Counted from the stretch's first letter, positions 33,102 through 43,295 are shown. The stretch: 64,000 bases of DNA from Basidiobolus meristosporus CBS 931.73 (GCA_002104905.1 MCFE01000308.1:1-64000); one strand, 5' to 3'. The notes: generated by a model from the sequence alone, not told the origin. Numbers and translations are program-made.

Positions 33102-35129
33102 TTACCAGATGTTGACTCTTTCCGCTTCACTGCGATACATCTTATCTCCTTCCTTTACACCAAATGCTTCGTAAAACTCTTGGAGGTTTGAACAAGGTCC
33201 ATTGACTCTCCATATTGTTGGTGAGTGCGGGTCTATTTGAAGTGACAGCAATGCCAATTCTTTGCGAATGACATTCTTCCACAGCTGGCCAAAAGCTGTG
33301 AAAAACTGTTGTTCTGGAGAAAGACCGTCCACAGCGCCTATTACCCCTGGGTTTTTCTTCTGCCATTCCTGAAAAGCGAGATAGGAAAGCTTTAAACCTC
33401 CAATATCTCCAATGTTCTCACCTTGGGTTAGGTTTCCGTTGACCTTGACCCCATAGACCTCGTAGGTACTGTAGAGATCAATAAGAACTTTCGCTCGCTT
33501 CTCGAACTCTGCTGCGTCAGCAGGAGTCCACCAATCCTCCAGATTACCTTGTGCATTGTAATTGCGACCCTGATCATCATAACCGTGGGTAATCTCATGG
33601 CCGATGATTGATCCAATACTGCCAAAATTCGCGGCTACATTTCCGCTGGGATTATTCTCATCGGGAGGGTAGAAGAATGGCGGTTGGAGAATTCCTGCCG
33701 GGAAGTTAATACTGTTTTGCACTCCGTAATAGTAAGCGTTCACTTGGAAGGCAGACAGGAGCCACATCGATTTATCAGATGGTGAGTTGTAGGCTTGAAG
33801 ACCTTTCTTAAAGTTTAATCCGGAAACTTGGAGCACATTAGAGAGTAAGGGTTGGCCACGAGATATTTTAACATCTGTATAGTTGTCCCATTTGTCTGGA
33901 TAACCAATCTTGACATCGAGTCCCTTCAGTTTTTCAAGTGCACGCGCACGAGTCTCGGGACCCATCCACTCAATTGTCTGTAGGCGTGTTGCCAATGCAT
34001 CCTGAATGAGGGTCACTAGCTCTTGGGCTTGTGCTTTGGCTTCGGGCTTGAATTTCTCCTGGACAAATGGCTGGCTCAGGGTATCGGGGATATGATCGCC
34101 GATCACACCTAATATAAACTTCCAACGAGGAGATGGTTCACTTTGGCCTCGAAGAGTGCGTCCATAGAAGTCGAAATCTTGTGCTTCGTACTGCTGGCCA
34201 AGGTAGCTGGCACTGTAGCCAAGGACTTGCCACTGCAGGTATGTTCGCCAATCATCCGCATGGAAGTTGCTGAACAAGGTGTTGACGTGTCTTAGGAAGT
34301 TCGGGTTGTCCACTATCACGTCACCATCACCGAAGCAATGCCCTTGGGGCCACCCCAGCGATTGGCAATAGGTGAGCCAGGGGAATGCTGGGGTGAGTGC
34401 TCGCAGTTGTTCGAAGGTGAGTTTGTTGTATGTGCGATACACATCTCGCATTTCAACGGATGATAGCGAGTTGTTGGCAAGGGCCGTCTCAAAGTCCAAC
34501 ACAACCTTGGCTTTGGCCGCACCATCCTTGACTTGGGCGAGGGTGAAGATCTTCTCAACATGCTCCTGATATTTCTGACGAATCTCAGCTAGAGCAGCAT
34601 CCGAATAATATTCCCTGTTAGGAAGGGATAGGCCACTCTGTACAATGCGAGCAAGCGTCCAGGTCGAGTTTTTGCTATCAGGTTGGGCACTGATTGAGAA
34701 CAGAGGACTGCCTCCATGGACGGAGATAAAAAGACTGTGGAGTTTGCCAATGGCTTTGGCAGTGTCATCAGGAGTGCGAACAATTGCCACCTGATTTAGC
34801 AGGGCTTTGATGGGATCTAAGCCCGATTGCTCAATCAGGGTAGTATTCATTCCCGAGGCATAGAAATCGCCCAGTAGGCTGGGTGTGGTTGAGTTTCCTG
34901 CCTTCTCCAGCAGGGTCAGAAGATATTCTTTGTTCCGTTCTTGTACTATTGTGAATGCATTGCTCTGAGTCTGATCCGGTGGAAGAGTGGTGTTTTTGAT
35001 CCAATCATAATTGACATGGAAGTAGAAATCCTCCGAGGCAGCGGGCACCTGGGGTGGCAGGTCCTGAGTGTAGACATAGCCCACGTTGACGGACAAGGAC
35101 AGCACGAGGAGATGGATTGGCTTTCGCAT
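33102..35129 (-). CDS. Secreted M13 metallopeptidase, copy 4, 675 aa
   Basis: Intronless, starting at the ATG that gives signal peptide MRKPIHLLVLSLSVNVGYVYTQ. HEITH is intact and the second motif is ENIGD (Ala to Gly inside the motif, ligand residues kept). It is the most divergent member of the 29-43 kb array. Around the substrate motif it reads VNAYYYGVQNSINFP instead of VNAYYDPTSNSIAFP; before it, QVSGLNFKKGLQAYNS. After it, ENNPSGNVAANFGSIGSI replaces EKDPRGNAAANFGGIGAV. The C-terminal part has LLSLQIDPHSPTIW. These clustered changes around the active-site cleft suggest altered specificity. TATA at 35199-35205; upstream box at 35275-35311. Confidence 0.93.
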   Translation of the reverse strand: MRKPIHLLVLSLSVNVGYVYTQDLPPQVPAASEDFYFHVNYDWIKNTTLPPDQTQSNAFTIVQERNKEYLLTLLEKAGNSTTPSLLGDFYASGMNTTLIEQSGLDPIKALLNQVAIVRTPDDTAKAIGKLHSLFISVHGGSPLFSISAQPDSKNSTWTLARIVQSGLSLPNREYYSDAALAEIRQKYQEHVEKIFTLAQVKDGAAKAKVVLDFETALANNSLSSVEMRDVYRTYNKLTFEQLRALTPAFPWLTYCQSLGWPQGHCFGDGDVIVDNPNFLRHVNTLFSNFHADDWRTYLQWQVLGYSASYLGQQYEAQDFDFYGRTLRGQSEPSPRWKFILGVIGDHIPDTLSQPFVQEKFKPEAKAQAQELVTLIQDALATRLQTIEWMGPETRARALEKLKGLDVKIGYPDKWDNYTDVKISRGQPLLSNVLQVSGLNFKKGLQAYNSPSDKSMWLLSAFQVNAYYYGVQNSINFPAGILQPPFFYPPDENNPSGNVAANFGSIGSIIGHEITHGYDDQGRNYNAQGNLEDWWTPADAAEFEKRAKVLIDLYSTYEVYGVKVNGNLTQGENIGDIGGLKLSYLAFQEWQKKNPGVIGAVDGLSPEQQFFTAFGQLWKNVIRKELALLSLQIDPHSPTIWRVNGPCSNLQEFYEAFGVKEGDKMYRSEAERVNIW

Positions 35130-35198
35130 TGGGATGTTTGGCGAATTCAATTGGTACTAGTTGAATGCTTGTGATTAGGCCAAGGACGATGAGTGGAA

Positions 35199-35205
35199 TT
35201 TTATA
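35199..35205 (-). promoter_or_regulatory. TATA box of M13 copy 4
   Basis: TATAAAA on the minus strand, in the same GACACTATAAAATTCC context as copy 3, 70 nt before the ATG. Confidence 0.65.
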
Positions 35206-35274
35206 GTGTCGGCCAGATTACCTCCTCACGGTTAATGATGAATCAGATGAGTGATTCTAGCTAGAGCGGAGGAT

Positions 35275-35311
35275 CGCAGTTACCAACTCTTACTGAGCGT
35301 TAGATCAGTAA
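35275..35311 (-). promoter_or_regulatory. Shared M13 upstream box, copy 4
   Basis: CGCAGTTACCAACTCTTA with TTAGATCAGTAA on the plus strand, 70 nt beyond the TATA box, as at copies 3, 5 and 6. Confidence 0.5.
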
Positions 35312-35619
35312 TGAAAACTATATTGAATCACAAGTGAACCATCGGGGCCATAAGCCTGATAGGCATGGTATGATTCATTATGGAATGATCCTGAAGCCTA
35401 ATTGGCGGGAAAATTAGGCAGCCAAGAGAATCTGGGCTGATGCAGAGATTTGCTTATGCAGATTAGAAACCGTGAGCCATGTGCATTTTCCCACACCATC
35501 AACGGTAAACGCTTGGCCAGTTTGATCAGCCTTCAACCAGAAATCACTCAACTGAGCCTTATCTGAGAGCACTCTGTCATCTGGGTATTCCATTTCGAAG
35601 GAGACGGTGGAACTAAAAG

Positions 35620-36010
35620 CAAAATATGATTGCTTATCATTGCTTGCGATCACTAGCCCGCCATGGATTTCGTCATGGCTGGCATATACTAGAATTTAGA
35701 ATCCAGGCTGAAACTTCTCCAATTGATCCACCGACAAGCGCAAATCCCCGCACTAGCCCGGTAGTCCGGGGTTTCATGCTTTGCAGTCAACGCTGTGACG
35801 CCGTGGATAAGCTTGATTCAACTATTGGCACTAGACGAGCAAGTGTACCGCTTATGCTATGATGTTGTGGAGCTATAGAACTGCGGATGTGATTGTTTTA
35901 TCCGAAGAAATTCGGAGGAAACCCTCACTATCGAAACGATTTAACGCCTACAGTGGAGCAGAACTGGTGATTGCTTCATCAGAGATAGTTTCACTTGCTA
36001 TAGTAAATCC
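35620..36010. repeat. Upstream block b, copy 4 version
   Basis: Homologous to 43690-44000 upstream of copy 6: both share TTGCGAT(C/T)(A/G)C, GACAAGCG(C/T)AAATC and CAACTATTGG(C/T)AC segments in the same order. It ties copy 4 to copy 6. Confidence 0.6.
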
Positions 36011-36940
36011 CGAGTTACCACTCGCAAGGGTCGATGACTTCACGCCATTCTGATTGAGAGATTGATCTTCTCTGATTGTAATAAGCATCGGCATCAGATC
36101 CATCTTCAAACCATTTCTTGAATTATGTTGGTCTCATTCCAATTGACGTAGTTGCTTTTTACAGGGATGATTTAGCGCGCCAGAAAGGTATCGCTGGTCA
36201 TGTCGCGATGATGCAAATATGAGAACCCATGCCCGAATTGAAACAACAATATTGCCCAGGAGTGTATGAAACTGCGAGAGACCCAAGAGTCATGGTATTG
36301 CGAAAAGCCTCTGGTAATAGTCCTGTTCAGGTATGACAATCCATTATCTTAGTCCAGCAAGTCTCTTGACCCAACTTCAATTGAAATATACGTTTCCAAT
36401 CGCTGATGTTGAACCTATTACTTTAGGCAAGTTCAAGCCACGAGCAAAAATTGGCACCGGTATTTCTGCATCCTCATACAATTCTGACATCATGCAAGGC
36501 TGATCAATGTGCAGGCATCACCTCTACAGTATCTTCGATTCTTATTTATGAAGACCTACGGTTCCACCAATTCTTATCCTCAATTCCATCCCTTCAATGA
36601 TAACACATTTATCACAAACCTGTTCAAAATGATGATCACTGCGATTGATCTTTTGCCATGAACACCTGTCATGCCAACAGTTTACGGGCTGATTGTCATT
36701 TAGTTATATCCATATGTATGATGCTATTCCAGGTTTCTTGGATATAATTATGTTGCGTACTCAAGTACCATAAATGAGCACACCATGTCCCCTAGACCAC
36801 TTCCTAGATCCATTATGTGTATACAGTAAGATTCTATCAATCACTCCTGTGCCCACTCTCTCCTATTCTTAATTGTTCTAGTGATGGTCCACTATATTAC
36901 GAAGGTGGGAAAGCTGACCAAGTGGTTGGGGCTTCGAAGC
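36011..36940. other. Intergenic, no gene
   Basis: Spacer between the two duplicated two-gene units; nothing recognisable. Confidence 0.45.
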
Positions 36941-37050
36941 GTATTATATGTTACCTGTTAGTCTAGGACCTTATGTGGTAAGCCAAGTCGAAGGAGGGGG
37001 GCTCAATAATCGGCTCCCCCAGATAGCACATTGCACCTTCTACACATATC

Positions 37051-37062
37051 TTAGGGTTAGGG
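37051..37062 (+). repeat. Two TTAGGG units, interstitial
   Basis: TTAGGGTTAGGG followed by TACAAAG. Two units are too few for a telomere remnant; such a string is also common in fungal LTRs. Confidence 0.35.
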
Positions 37063-37142
37063 TACAAAGAGAGATCTTATTCTTCTTTACAAACTCCCTC
37101 CACTTACACTTTCTCTAAATCTCCCCCGGATATTATTTATAT

Positions 37143-37208
37143 TTACAAGTTCAAGGCTTGGTCATTGACTCTTGACTAGGATATAATGACCAAGCCTTGA
37201 ACTTGTAA
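37143..37208. repeat. Perfect 24-bp inverted repeat with 18-nt loop
   Basis: Arms 37143-37166 and 37185-37208 are exact reverse complements of each other, around an 18-nt spacer. It lies between the two halves of the M13 array and would form a long stable hairpin in RNA or single-stranded DNA. Confidence 0.85.
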
Positions 37209-37953
37209 AAGCTACATATCCAATAAGAATTATTTTTGCTCTAGCTTCCATTATACCTTTATACCCTATATAGAATACCCTAATAGAATTTTAGATGGCA
37301 TTAGTTTAGATCAAACATGCAATTCACCCTGATATACACTACTTATGAGCCTAACTACTAACATTCTAATAAGTTATAAGCAATGTAAAGTTTAAGGTTG
37401 TTTGTAGGGTAGAATACCAGCATTGAAATGCAATAATGAAATTCTTACTAGAAAGCTTTCATATATTGCAGATGTATTTCATACGTGATCAATAAAAACA
37501 TGCAAAGGAGTTTTAAGACTGGTAGAATTTCATTTAAAATACGAATACTTCAAGATACAATTGGCTAAATATGGAGCACCTGTAAGTTGTATTTGCTGTT
37601 AGCAACACCTGCATATATTAGCAAACATCATAAAATTCAACTTTATAGGGATACTTGGTTGTTATAATTCAAAGGTTCACGTTGAATATACAGCTTGGCT
37701 TCCCAATAAAACCAGTCAAGCAAAGTTGAGCCCTTTCAGCCCATTAACCTCAGATTCCAATCCTTATTATACAACCAGCTATTCGTTCATTTCGCCCAAA
37801 TGCACTGAGCATTTAACGAATGATATTTTTCAAGATAGAAGCTTCATTTACAGGATGGATGTTAAGTTAAGCAAGATGGTTATAGAACAGTACATCACAC
37901 AGGCGAGATACAAAAATTGCATGGGTCACTTAGTTCACTTACACTCACGATAT
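37209..37953. other. Spacer and 3' flank of M13 copy 5
   Basis: No gene. From about 37840 it resembles the 3' flank of copy 3 at 29540-29680 (TTTACAGGATG, then GAGATACAAAAA and TTAGTTCACTTACACTCA). Confidence 0.5.
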
Positions 37954-39981
37954 TTACCAGATGTTTGCCCTTTCCGCTTCACTGCGATACATCTTATCCC
38001 CTTCCTTCACACCAAATGCATCGTAAAACTCTTGGAAGTTTGAGCATGGTCCGTTGACTCTCCAGATCCCCGGGGAGTGTGGGTCGGTACGAAGACGCAA
38101 CAATGCCTCCTCCTTGCGAATGACATTCTTCCAAACTTGAGCATAGGCCGAGAAAAACTGTTGCTCTGGAGAAAGACCATCCACGGTGCCAACTGCTCCT
38201 GGGTTGTTCTTCTGCCATTCCTGAAAAGCCAGATAGGAGAGCTTCACTCCTCCAATATCCGCAATGTTCTCGCCTTGGGTCAGGTTTCCATTGACCTTGG
38301 CCCCATAGATCTCATAGCTGCTGTAGAGATCGACAACAATCTTCGCCCGCTTCTCGAACTCTGCTGCGTCGGTGGGGGTCCACCAATCCTCCAGGTTGCC
38401 TTGCGCGTTGTAGTTACGACCCTGATCATCATAGCCGTGGGTGATTTCATGCCCGATAACCGCCCCGATGCCTCCGAAGTTCGCGGCAGCATTTCCCCTG
38501 GGATCCTTCTCATCGGGTGGGTAGAAGAAAGGAGGCTGGAGAATTCCAGCTGGGAAGGCGATACTGTTGGATGTGGGATCATAATAAGCATTCACTTCAT
38601 AAGCAGTCATGTACCAGACAGATTTATCAGATGGCGAGTTTGATGCTTTCAGAATCTTCTTGAAATGTACCCCAGCGATATTGAGCACGTTGGAGAGCAA
38701 GGGTCGATTTCGAGAAATCTCAATATATGTGTAGTTATCCCAATTTTCTGGATAACCAATCTTGACATCGAGTCCCTTCAGCTTTTCAAGTGCACGCGTA
38801 CGAGTCTCAGGACCCATCCACTCAATTGTCTGTAGGCGTGTTGCCAATGCATCCTGAATGAGGGTCACCATCTCTTGAGCTTGTGCTTTGGCTTCGGGCT
38901 TGAATTTCTCCTGGACAAATGGCTGGCTCAAGGTATCAGGGATCTGAGAGCCTATCACACCTAACATAAACTTCCACCGTGGGGATGGTTCACTTTGGCC
39001 TCGAAGAGTGCGTCCATAGAAGTCGAAATCTTGTGCTTCGTACTGCTGGCCAAGGAAGCTGGCACTGTAGCCAAGGACTTGCCACTGCAGGTATGTTCGC
39101 CAATCATCCGTATGGAAGCTGCTGAACAAGGTGTTGACGTATCTTAGGAAGTTCGGGTTGTCCACTATCACGTCACCATCACCGAAGCAATGCCCTTGGG
39201 GCCATCCCAGCGATTGGCAATAGGTGAGCCAGGGGAATGCCGGGGTGAGTGCTCGCAGTTGTTCGAAGGTGAGTTTGTTGTATGTGCGATACACATCTCG
39301 CATTTCAACGGATGATAGCGAGTTGTTGGCAAGGGCCGTCTCAAAGTCCAACACAACTTTGGCTTTGGCCGCACCATCCTTGACTTGGGCGAGGGTGAAG
39401 ATCTTCTCAACATGCTCCTGATATTTCTGACGAATCTCAGCTTGATCCGGATCCAGGTAGTACTCTCTGCTAGGAAGTGATAGGCCACTCTGTCCAATGT
39501 AGGAGAGTGTCCAGGTCGAGTTTTTGCTATCAGGTTGGGCGCTGATTCCGAACAGAGGACTGCCTCCATGGACGGAGATAAGAAGACTGTGGAGTTTGCC
39601 AATGGCTTTGGCGGTGTCATCAGGAGTGCGAACAATTGCCACCTGATTTAGCAAGGCTTTGATGGGATCTAAGCCCGATTGTTCAATCAGGGTAGTATTC
39701 ATTCCCGAGGCATAGAAATCGCCCAGTAGGCTGGGTGTGGTTGAGTTTCCTGCCTTCTCCAGCAGGGTCAGGAGGAATTTTGAGTTCCTTTCGTCTACTA
39801 CTGAAAATGTATTCCACCGAGACTGATCTGGTGGCAGGGTTATGTTTTTGATCCAATCATAATTGACATGGAAGTAGAAATCCTCCGAGGCAGCAGGCAC
39901 CTGGGGTGGCAAGTCCTGAGTGTAAACATAGCCCGCGTTGATGGACAATGACAGCACGAGGAGATGGATTGGCTTTCGCAT
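37954..39981 (-). CDS. Secreted M13 metallopeptidase, copy 5, 675 aa
   Basis: Intronless; the frame opens directly at the ATG giving MRKPIHLLVLSLSINAGYVYTQ. HEITH, ENIAD and NAYY are all present. The variable blocks read LPPDQSRWNTFSVVDERNSKF near the N-terminus and IAGVHFKKILKASNSPSDKSVW before NAYY. From NAYYDPTSNSIAFP to the end it is nearly identical to copy 3. It shares the signal peptide and much of the N-terminal half with copy 6. TATA at 40047-40053 and upstream box at 40123-40158. Part of the second two-gene unit. Confidence 0.93.
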   Translation of the reverse strand: MRKPIHLLVLSLSINAGYVYTQDLPPQVPAASEDFYFHVNYDWIKNITLPPDQSRWNTFSVVDERNSKFLLTLLEKAGNSTTPSLLGDFYASGMNTTLIEQSGLDPIKALLNQVAIVRTPDDTAKAIGKLHSLLISVHGGSPLFGISAQPDSKNSTWTLSYIGQSGLSLPSREYYLDPDQAEIRQKYQEHVEKIFTLAQVKDGAAKAKVVLDFETALANNSLSSVEMRDVYRTYNKLTFEQLRALTPAFPWLTYCQSLGWPQGHCFGDGDVIVDNPNFLRYVNTLFSSFHTDDWRTYLQWQVLGYSASFLGQQYEAQDFDFYGRTLRGQSEPSPRWKFMLGVIGSQIPDTLSQPFVQEKFKPEAKAQAQEMVTLIQDALATRLQTIEWMGPETRTRALEKLKGLDVKIGYPENWDNYTYIEISRNRPLLSNVLNIAGVHFKKILKASNSPSDKSVWYMTAYEVNAYYDPTSNSIAFPAGILQPPFFYPPDEKDPRGNAAANFGGIGAVIGHEITHGYDDQGRNYNAQGNLEDWWTPTDAAEFEKRAKIVVDLYSSYEIYGAKVNGNLTQGENIADIGGVKLSYLAFQEWQKNNPGAVGTVDGLSPEQQFFSAYAQVWKNVIRKEEALLRLRTDPHSPGIWRVNGPCSNFQEFYDAFGVKEGDKMYRSEAERANIW

Positions 39982-40046
39982 TGGAATATGGTAAATCCAC
40001 TTAGTAGCGCGTGAGTGCTGGACTGATGGGCAAAATGAGGGCTGAC

Positions 40047-40053
40047 TTTTATA
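40047..40053 (-). promoter_or_regulatory. TATA box of M13 copy 5
   Basis: TATAAAA on the minus strand (GACAATATAAAAGTC), 66 nt before the ATG. Confidence 0.65.
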
Positions 40054-40122
40054 TTGTCAACCTGATTACCTACTCATCGTCCTTGAGTGATCAGATGATT
40101 GATTCTTGCCAAAATAGAGATC

Positions 40123-40158
40123 ACAGTTACCAACGCTTAATGACATTAGATCAGCAAT
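40123..40158 (-). promoter_or_regulatory. Shared M13 upstream box, copy 5
   Basis: CACAGTTACCAACGCTTA with TTAGATCAGCAA on the plus strand; two substitutions relative to copies 3 and 4 in the first half. Confidence 0.5.
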
Positions 40159-40379
40159 GGAAGGATGTTCGAACCACAAGTGAACCATCGGCTGCAATAC
40201 AATCCAATGAACTTGGTATTATCATCAAAATAAACAAGGGCTGAATCATAAATTGCTCTATAGTAGTAATAATTGGCTGAGCAGGTGGGTGGACTAGTGA
40301 ATCAGCGAGCTGGAAATAGGATTAGCATGAGATCCAAAGATTCATTAGTGCAGGTTTAAAAATACGAAGCAACCTTTCT

Positions 40380-40600
40380 ATTCTTTCGCCCTATCACCAT
40401 TGTACGTCCTTGGGAAAATTCGGCACTGTGCCAGATTCAAATGAAAACCCGTGCTGCAAAATGGCTAATACGACTACTCGATTTAAAGGTTCAAAAGTGC
40501 AGTTGGATTCTTTATGTAGTGTTTCGAACCACTGATTGCATTGGATCTGATATAGGCTTGTAAACCAAGTACGGATCAACTAGTATTCGCTTCGTGACTT
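40380..40600. repeat. Upstream block a, copy 5 version
   Basis: Partner of 32090-32300. Both start near CATTGTA..TCCTT and keep the GATTTAAAGGTT core. Confidence 0.6.
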
Positions 40601-41200
40601 GCCTTGAACTTCCGTAATCTATGATAGTTCCTGATTGGATCCAGCAGCAACACAGAAATTCCACAAGCAACAGTATCCAGTAGTGCGAATCTGACAGGAA
40701 GCAGGTATATAGGTATTGTATATTTCAAAGCCTTCTGCCAGGGAAATTAATGGGTTGGCCTAAAGCCTGAAGTTAAATATCATATGTATAGGCGATTTCC
40801 GTTTATTCACATCTCAGATACTTGAACTGTTTCTAGCCAGTCAAACATTTCAAACTATTGACCCTCAACCAAGATTCACCAGAAATTATGATGAAGTTCC
40901 CCATTTTCCCATGCATGATGCCACCTCTATACACTAGAGTCACCTAAATGCCTTAATATGAATAGTATGTATTGAATACCGAATAGCAAATCTATTAACA
41001 GAGGCAAAGTCATCTGGCCCTTCAATAAGCTGAGCTATAAGCAGTAACTTTGAGAATTCACTTAGATAGCCTTATATTCTGTTTTAACGAGAAAGTTTCT
41101 ACTTGGTGAAAATTGCGCTGTGCCCATATAGGATCCACCAGGTATGCTTGGATTATATGCATTCAAAAATTGGATGATGTTCTTGCCTTAGTTCGCAATT
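40601..41200. other. Spacer between M13 copies 5 and 6
   Basis: No gene seen. Confidence 0.45.
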
Positions 41201-43228
41201 TTACCAGATATCTGCCCTTTCCGCTTCACTGCGATACATCTTATCCCCTTCCTTCACATCAAATGCATCGTAAAACTCTTGAAAGTTCGAGCATGGTCCG
41301 TTGACTCTCCAGATCCCCGGGGAGTGTGGGTCAATTTGAATATACAGCAACGCCTCCTCCTTGCGAATGATATTCTTCCAAACTTGAGCATAGGCCGAGA
41401 AAAACTGTTGCTCTGGAGAAAGACCATCCACGGTGCCAACTGCTCCTGGGTTGTTCTTCTGCCATTCCCGAAAAGCCAGATAGGAGAGCTTCACTCCTCC
41501 AATATCCGCAATGTTCTCGCCTTGGGTCAGGTTTCCATTGACCTTGGCCCCATAGATCTCATAGCTGCTGTAGAGATCGACAACAATCTTCGCCCGCTTC
41601 TCGAACTCTGCTGCGTCAGTGGGGGTCCACCAATCCTCCAGGTTGCCTTGCGCGTTGTAGTTACGACCCTGATCATCATAGCCGTGGGTGATTTCATGCC
41701 CGATAACCGCCCCGATGCCTCCGAAGTTCGCGGCAGCATTTCCCCTGGGATCCTTCTCATCGGGTGGGTAGAAGAAAGGAGGCTGGAGAATTCCAGCTGG
41801 GAAGGCGATACTGTTGTATGTTCCATAATAGTACGCGTTCACTAGATAAGGAGCCATGAGCCATATCGATTTATCAGATGGCGAGTTTGATGCTTTCAGA
41901 ATCTTCTTGAAATTTACCGCAGAGATATTGAGCACATTGGAGAGCAAGGGTAAATTACGAGCTATTTCAACATCCGTGTAGTTATCCCAATTTTCTGGAT
42001 AACCAATCTTGACATCGAGTCCCTTCAGCTTTTCAAGTGCACGCGCACGAGTCTCGGGACCCATCCACTCAATTGTCTGTAGGCGTGTTGCCAATGCATC
42101 CTGAATGAGGGTCACTAGCTCTTGAGCTTGTGCTTTGGCTTCGGGCTTGAATTTCTCCTGGACAAATGGCTGGCTCAAGGCATCAGGGATCTGAGAGCCT
42201 ATCACACCTAACATAAACTTCCACCGTGGGGATGGTTCACTTTGGCCTCGAAGAGTGCGTCCATAGAAGTCGAAATCTTGTGATTTATACTGCTGGCCAA
42301 GGTAGCTGGCACTGTAGCCAAGGACTTGCCACTGCAGGTATGTTCGCCAATCATCCGTATGGAAGCTGCTGAACAAGGTGTTGACGTATCTTAGGAAGTT
42401 CGGGCTGTCCACTATCACGTCACCATCACCGAAGCAATGCCCTTGGGGCCATCCCAGCGATTGGCAATAGGTGAGCCAGGGGAATGCCGGGGTGAGTGCC
42501 CGCAGTTGTTCGAAGGTGAGTTTGTTGTATGTGCGATACACATCTCGCATTTCAACGGATGATAGCGAGTTGTTGGCAAGGGCCGTCTCAAAGTCCAACA
42601 CAACCTTGGCTTTGGCCGCACCATCCTTGACTTGGGCGAGGGTGAAGATCTTCTCAACATGCTCCTGATATTTCTGACGAATCTCAGCTTGATCCGGATC
42701 CAGGTAGTACTCTCTGCTAGGAAGTGATAGGCCACTCTGTCCAATGTAGGAGAGTGTCCAGGTCGAGTTTTTGCTATCGGGCCAGGCACTGATTCCGAAT
42801 AAAGGGCTTCCACCATATACTGAAATTGCGAGACTGTGGAGTTTGCCAATGGCTTTGGCGGTGTCATCAGGAGTGCGAACAATTGCCACCTGATTTAGCA
42901 AGGCTTTGATGGGATCTAAGCCTGATTGCTCAATCAGGGTAGTATTCATTCCCGAGGCATAGAAATCGCCCAGAAGGCTGGGTGTGGTTGAGTTTCCTGC
43001 CTTCTCCAGCAGGGTCAGGAGGAATTTTGAGTTCCTTTCATCTACTGCGGCAAACGGACTCCACTGAGTCTGGTCTGGTGGCAGAGTTATGTTTTTGATC
43101 CAATCATAATTGACATGGAAGTAGAAATCCTCCGAGGCAGCAGGCACCTGGGGTGGCAAGTCCTGAGTGTAAACATAGCCCGCGTTGATGGACAATGACA
43201 GCACGAGGAGATGGATTGGCTTTCGCAT
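41201..43228 (-). CDS. Secreted M13 metallopeptidase, copy 6, 675 aa (mosaic)
   Basis: Intronless, same signal peptide as copy 5. HEITH and ENIAD are intact. Its sequence is a mosaic. Around NAYY it is copy-4-like (VNAYYYGTYNSIAFP), the stretch from GILQPPFFY to the KEEALL region is copy-5-like with only a few base differences, and just after it LLYIQIDPHSPGIW again recalls copy 4 (LQIDP). Other private features are WLMAPYLVNAYYYG, ISVYGGSPLF with ISAWPDSK, QYKSQDF and a final RADIW. TATA at 43296-43302 and upstream box at 43372-43408. Likely active. Confidence 0.93.
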   Translation of the reverse strand: MRKPIHLLVLSLSINAGYVYTQDLPPQVPAASEDFYFHVNYDWIKNITLPPDQTQWSPFAAVDERNSKFLLTLLEKAGNSTTPSLLGDFYASGMNTTLIEQSGLDPIKALLNQVAIVRTPDDTAKAIGKLHSLAISVYGGSPLFGISAWPDSKNSTWTLSYIGQSGLSLPSREYYLDPDQAEIRQKYQEHVEKIFTLAQVKDGAAKAKVVLDFETALANNSLSSVEMRDVYRTYNKLTFEQLRALTPAFPWLTYCQSLGWPQGHCFGDGDVIVDSPNFLRYVNTLFSSFHTDDWRTYLQWQVLGYSASYLGQQYKSQDFDFYGRTLRGQSEPSPRWKFMLGVIGSQIPDALSQPFVQEKFKPEAKAQAQELVTLIQDALATRLQTIEWMGPETRARALEKLKGLDVKIGYPENWDNYTDVEIARNLPLLSNVLNISAVNFKKILKASNSPSDKSIWLMAPYLVNAYYYGTYNSIAFPAGILQPPFFYPPDEKDPRGNAAANFGGIGAVIGHEITHGYDDQGRNYNAQGNLEDWWTPTDAAEFEKRAKIVVDLYSSYEIYGAKVNGNLTQGENIADIGGVKLSYLAFREWQKNNPGAVGTVDGLSPEQQFFSAYAQVWKNIIRKEEALLYIQIDPHSPGIWRVNGPCSNFQEFYDAFDVKEGDKMYRSEAERADIW

Positions 43229-43295
43229 TGGAATTTGGTAAATCCACTTGGTAAAGATTGTATGCCTGAGAATAGGACAAGGATCATCAGTGGAG

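Noticed and set aside
37051-37062. Telomere-like TTAGGG pair as a chromosome-end remnant
   Set aside because: Only two units, with genes continuing on both sides; more likely part of a repeat or chance.
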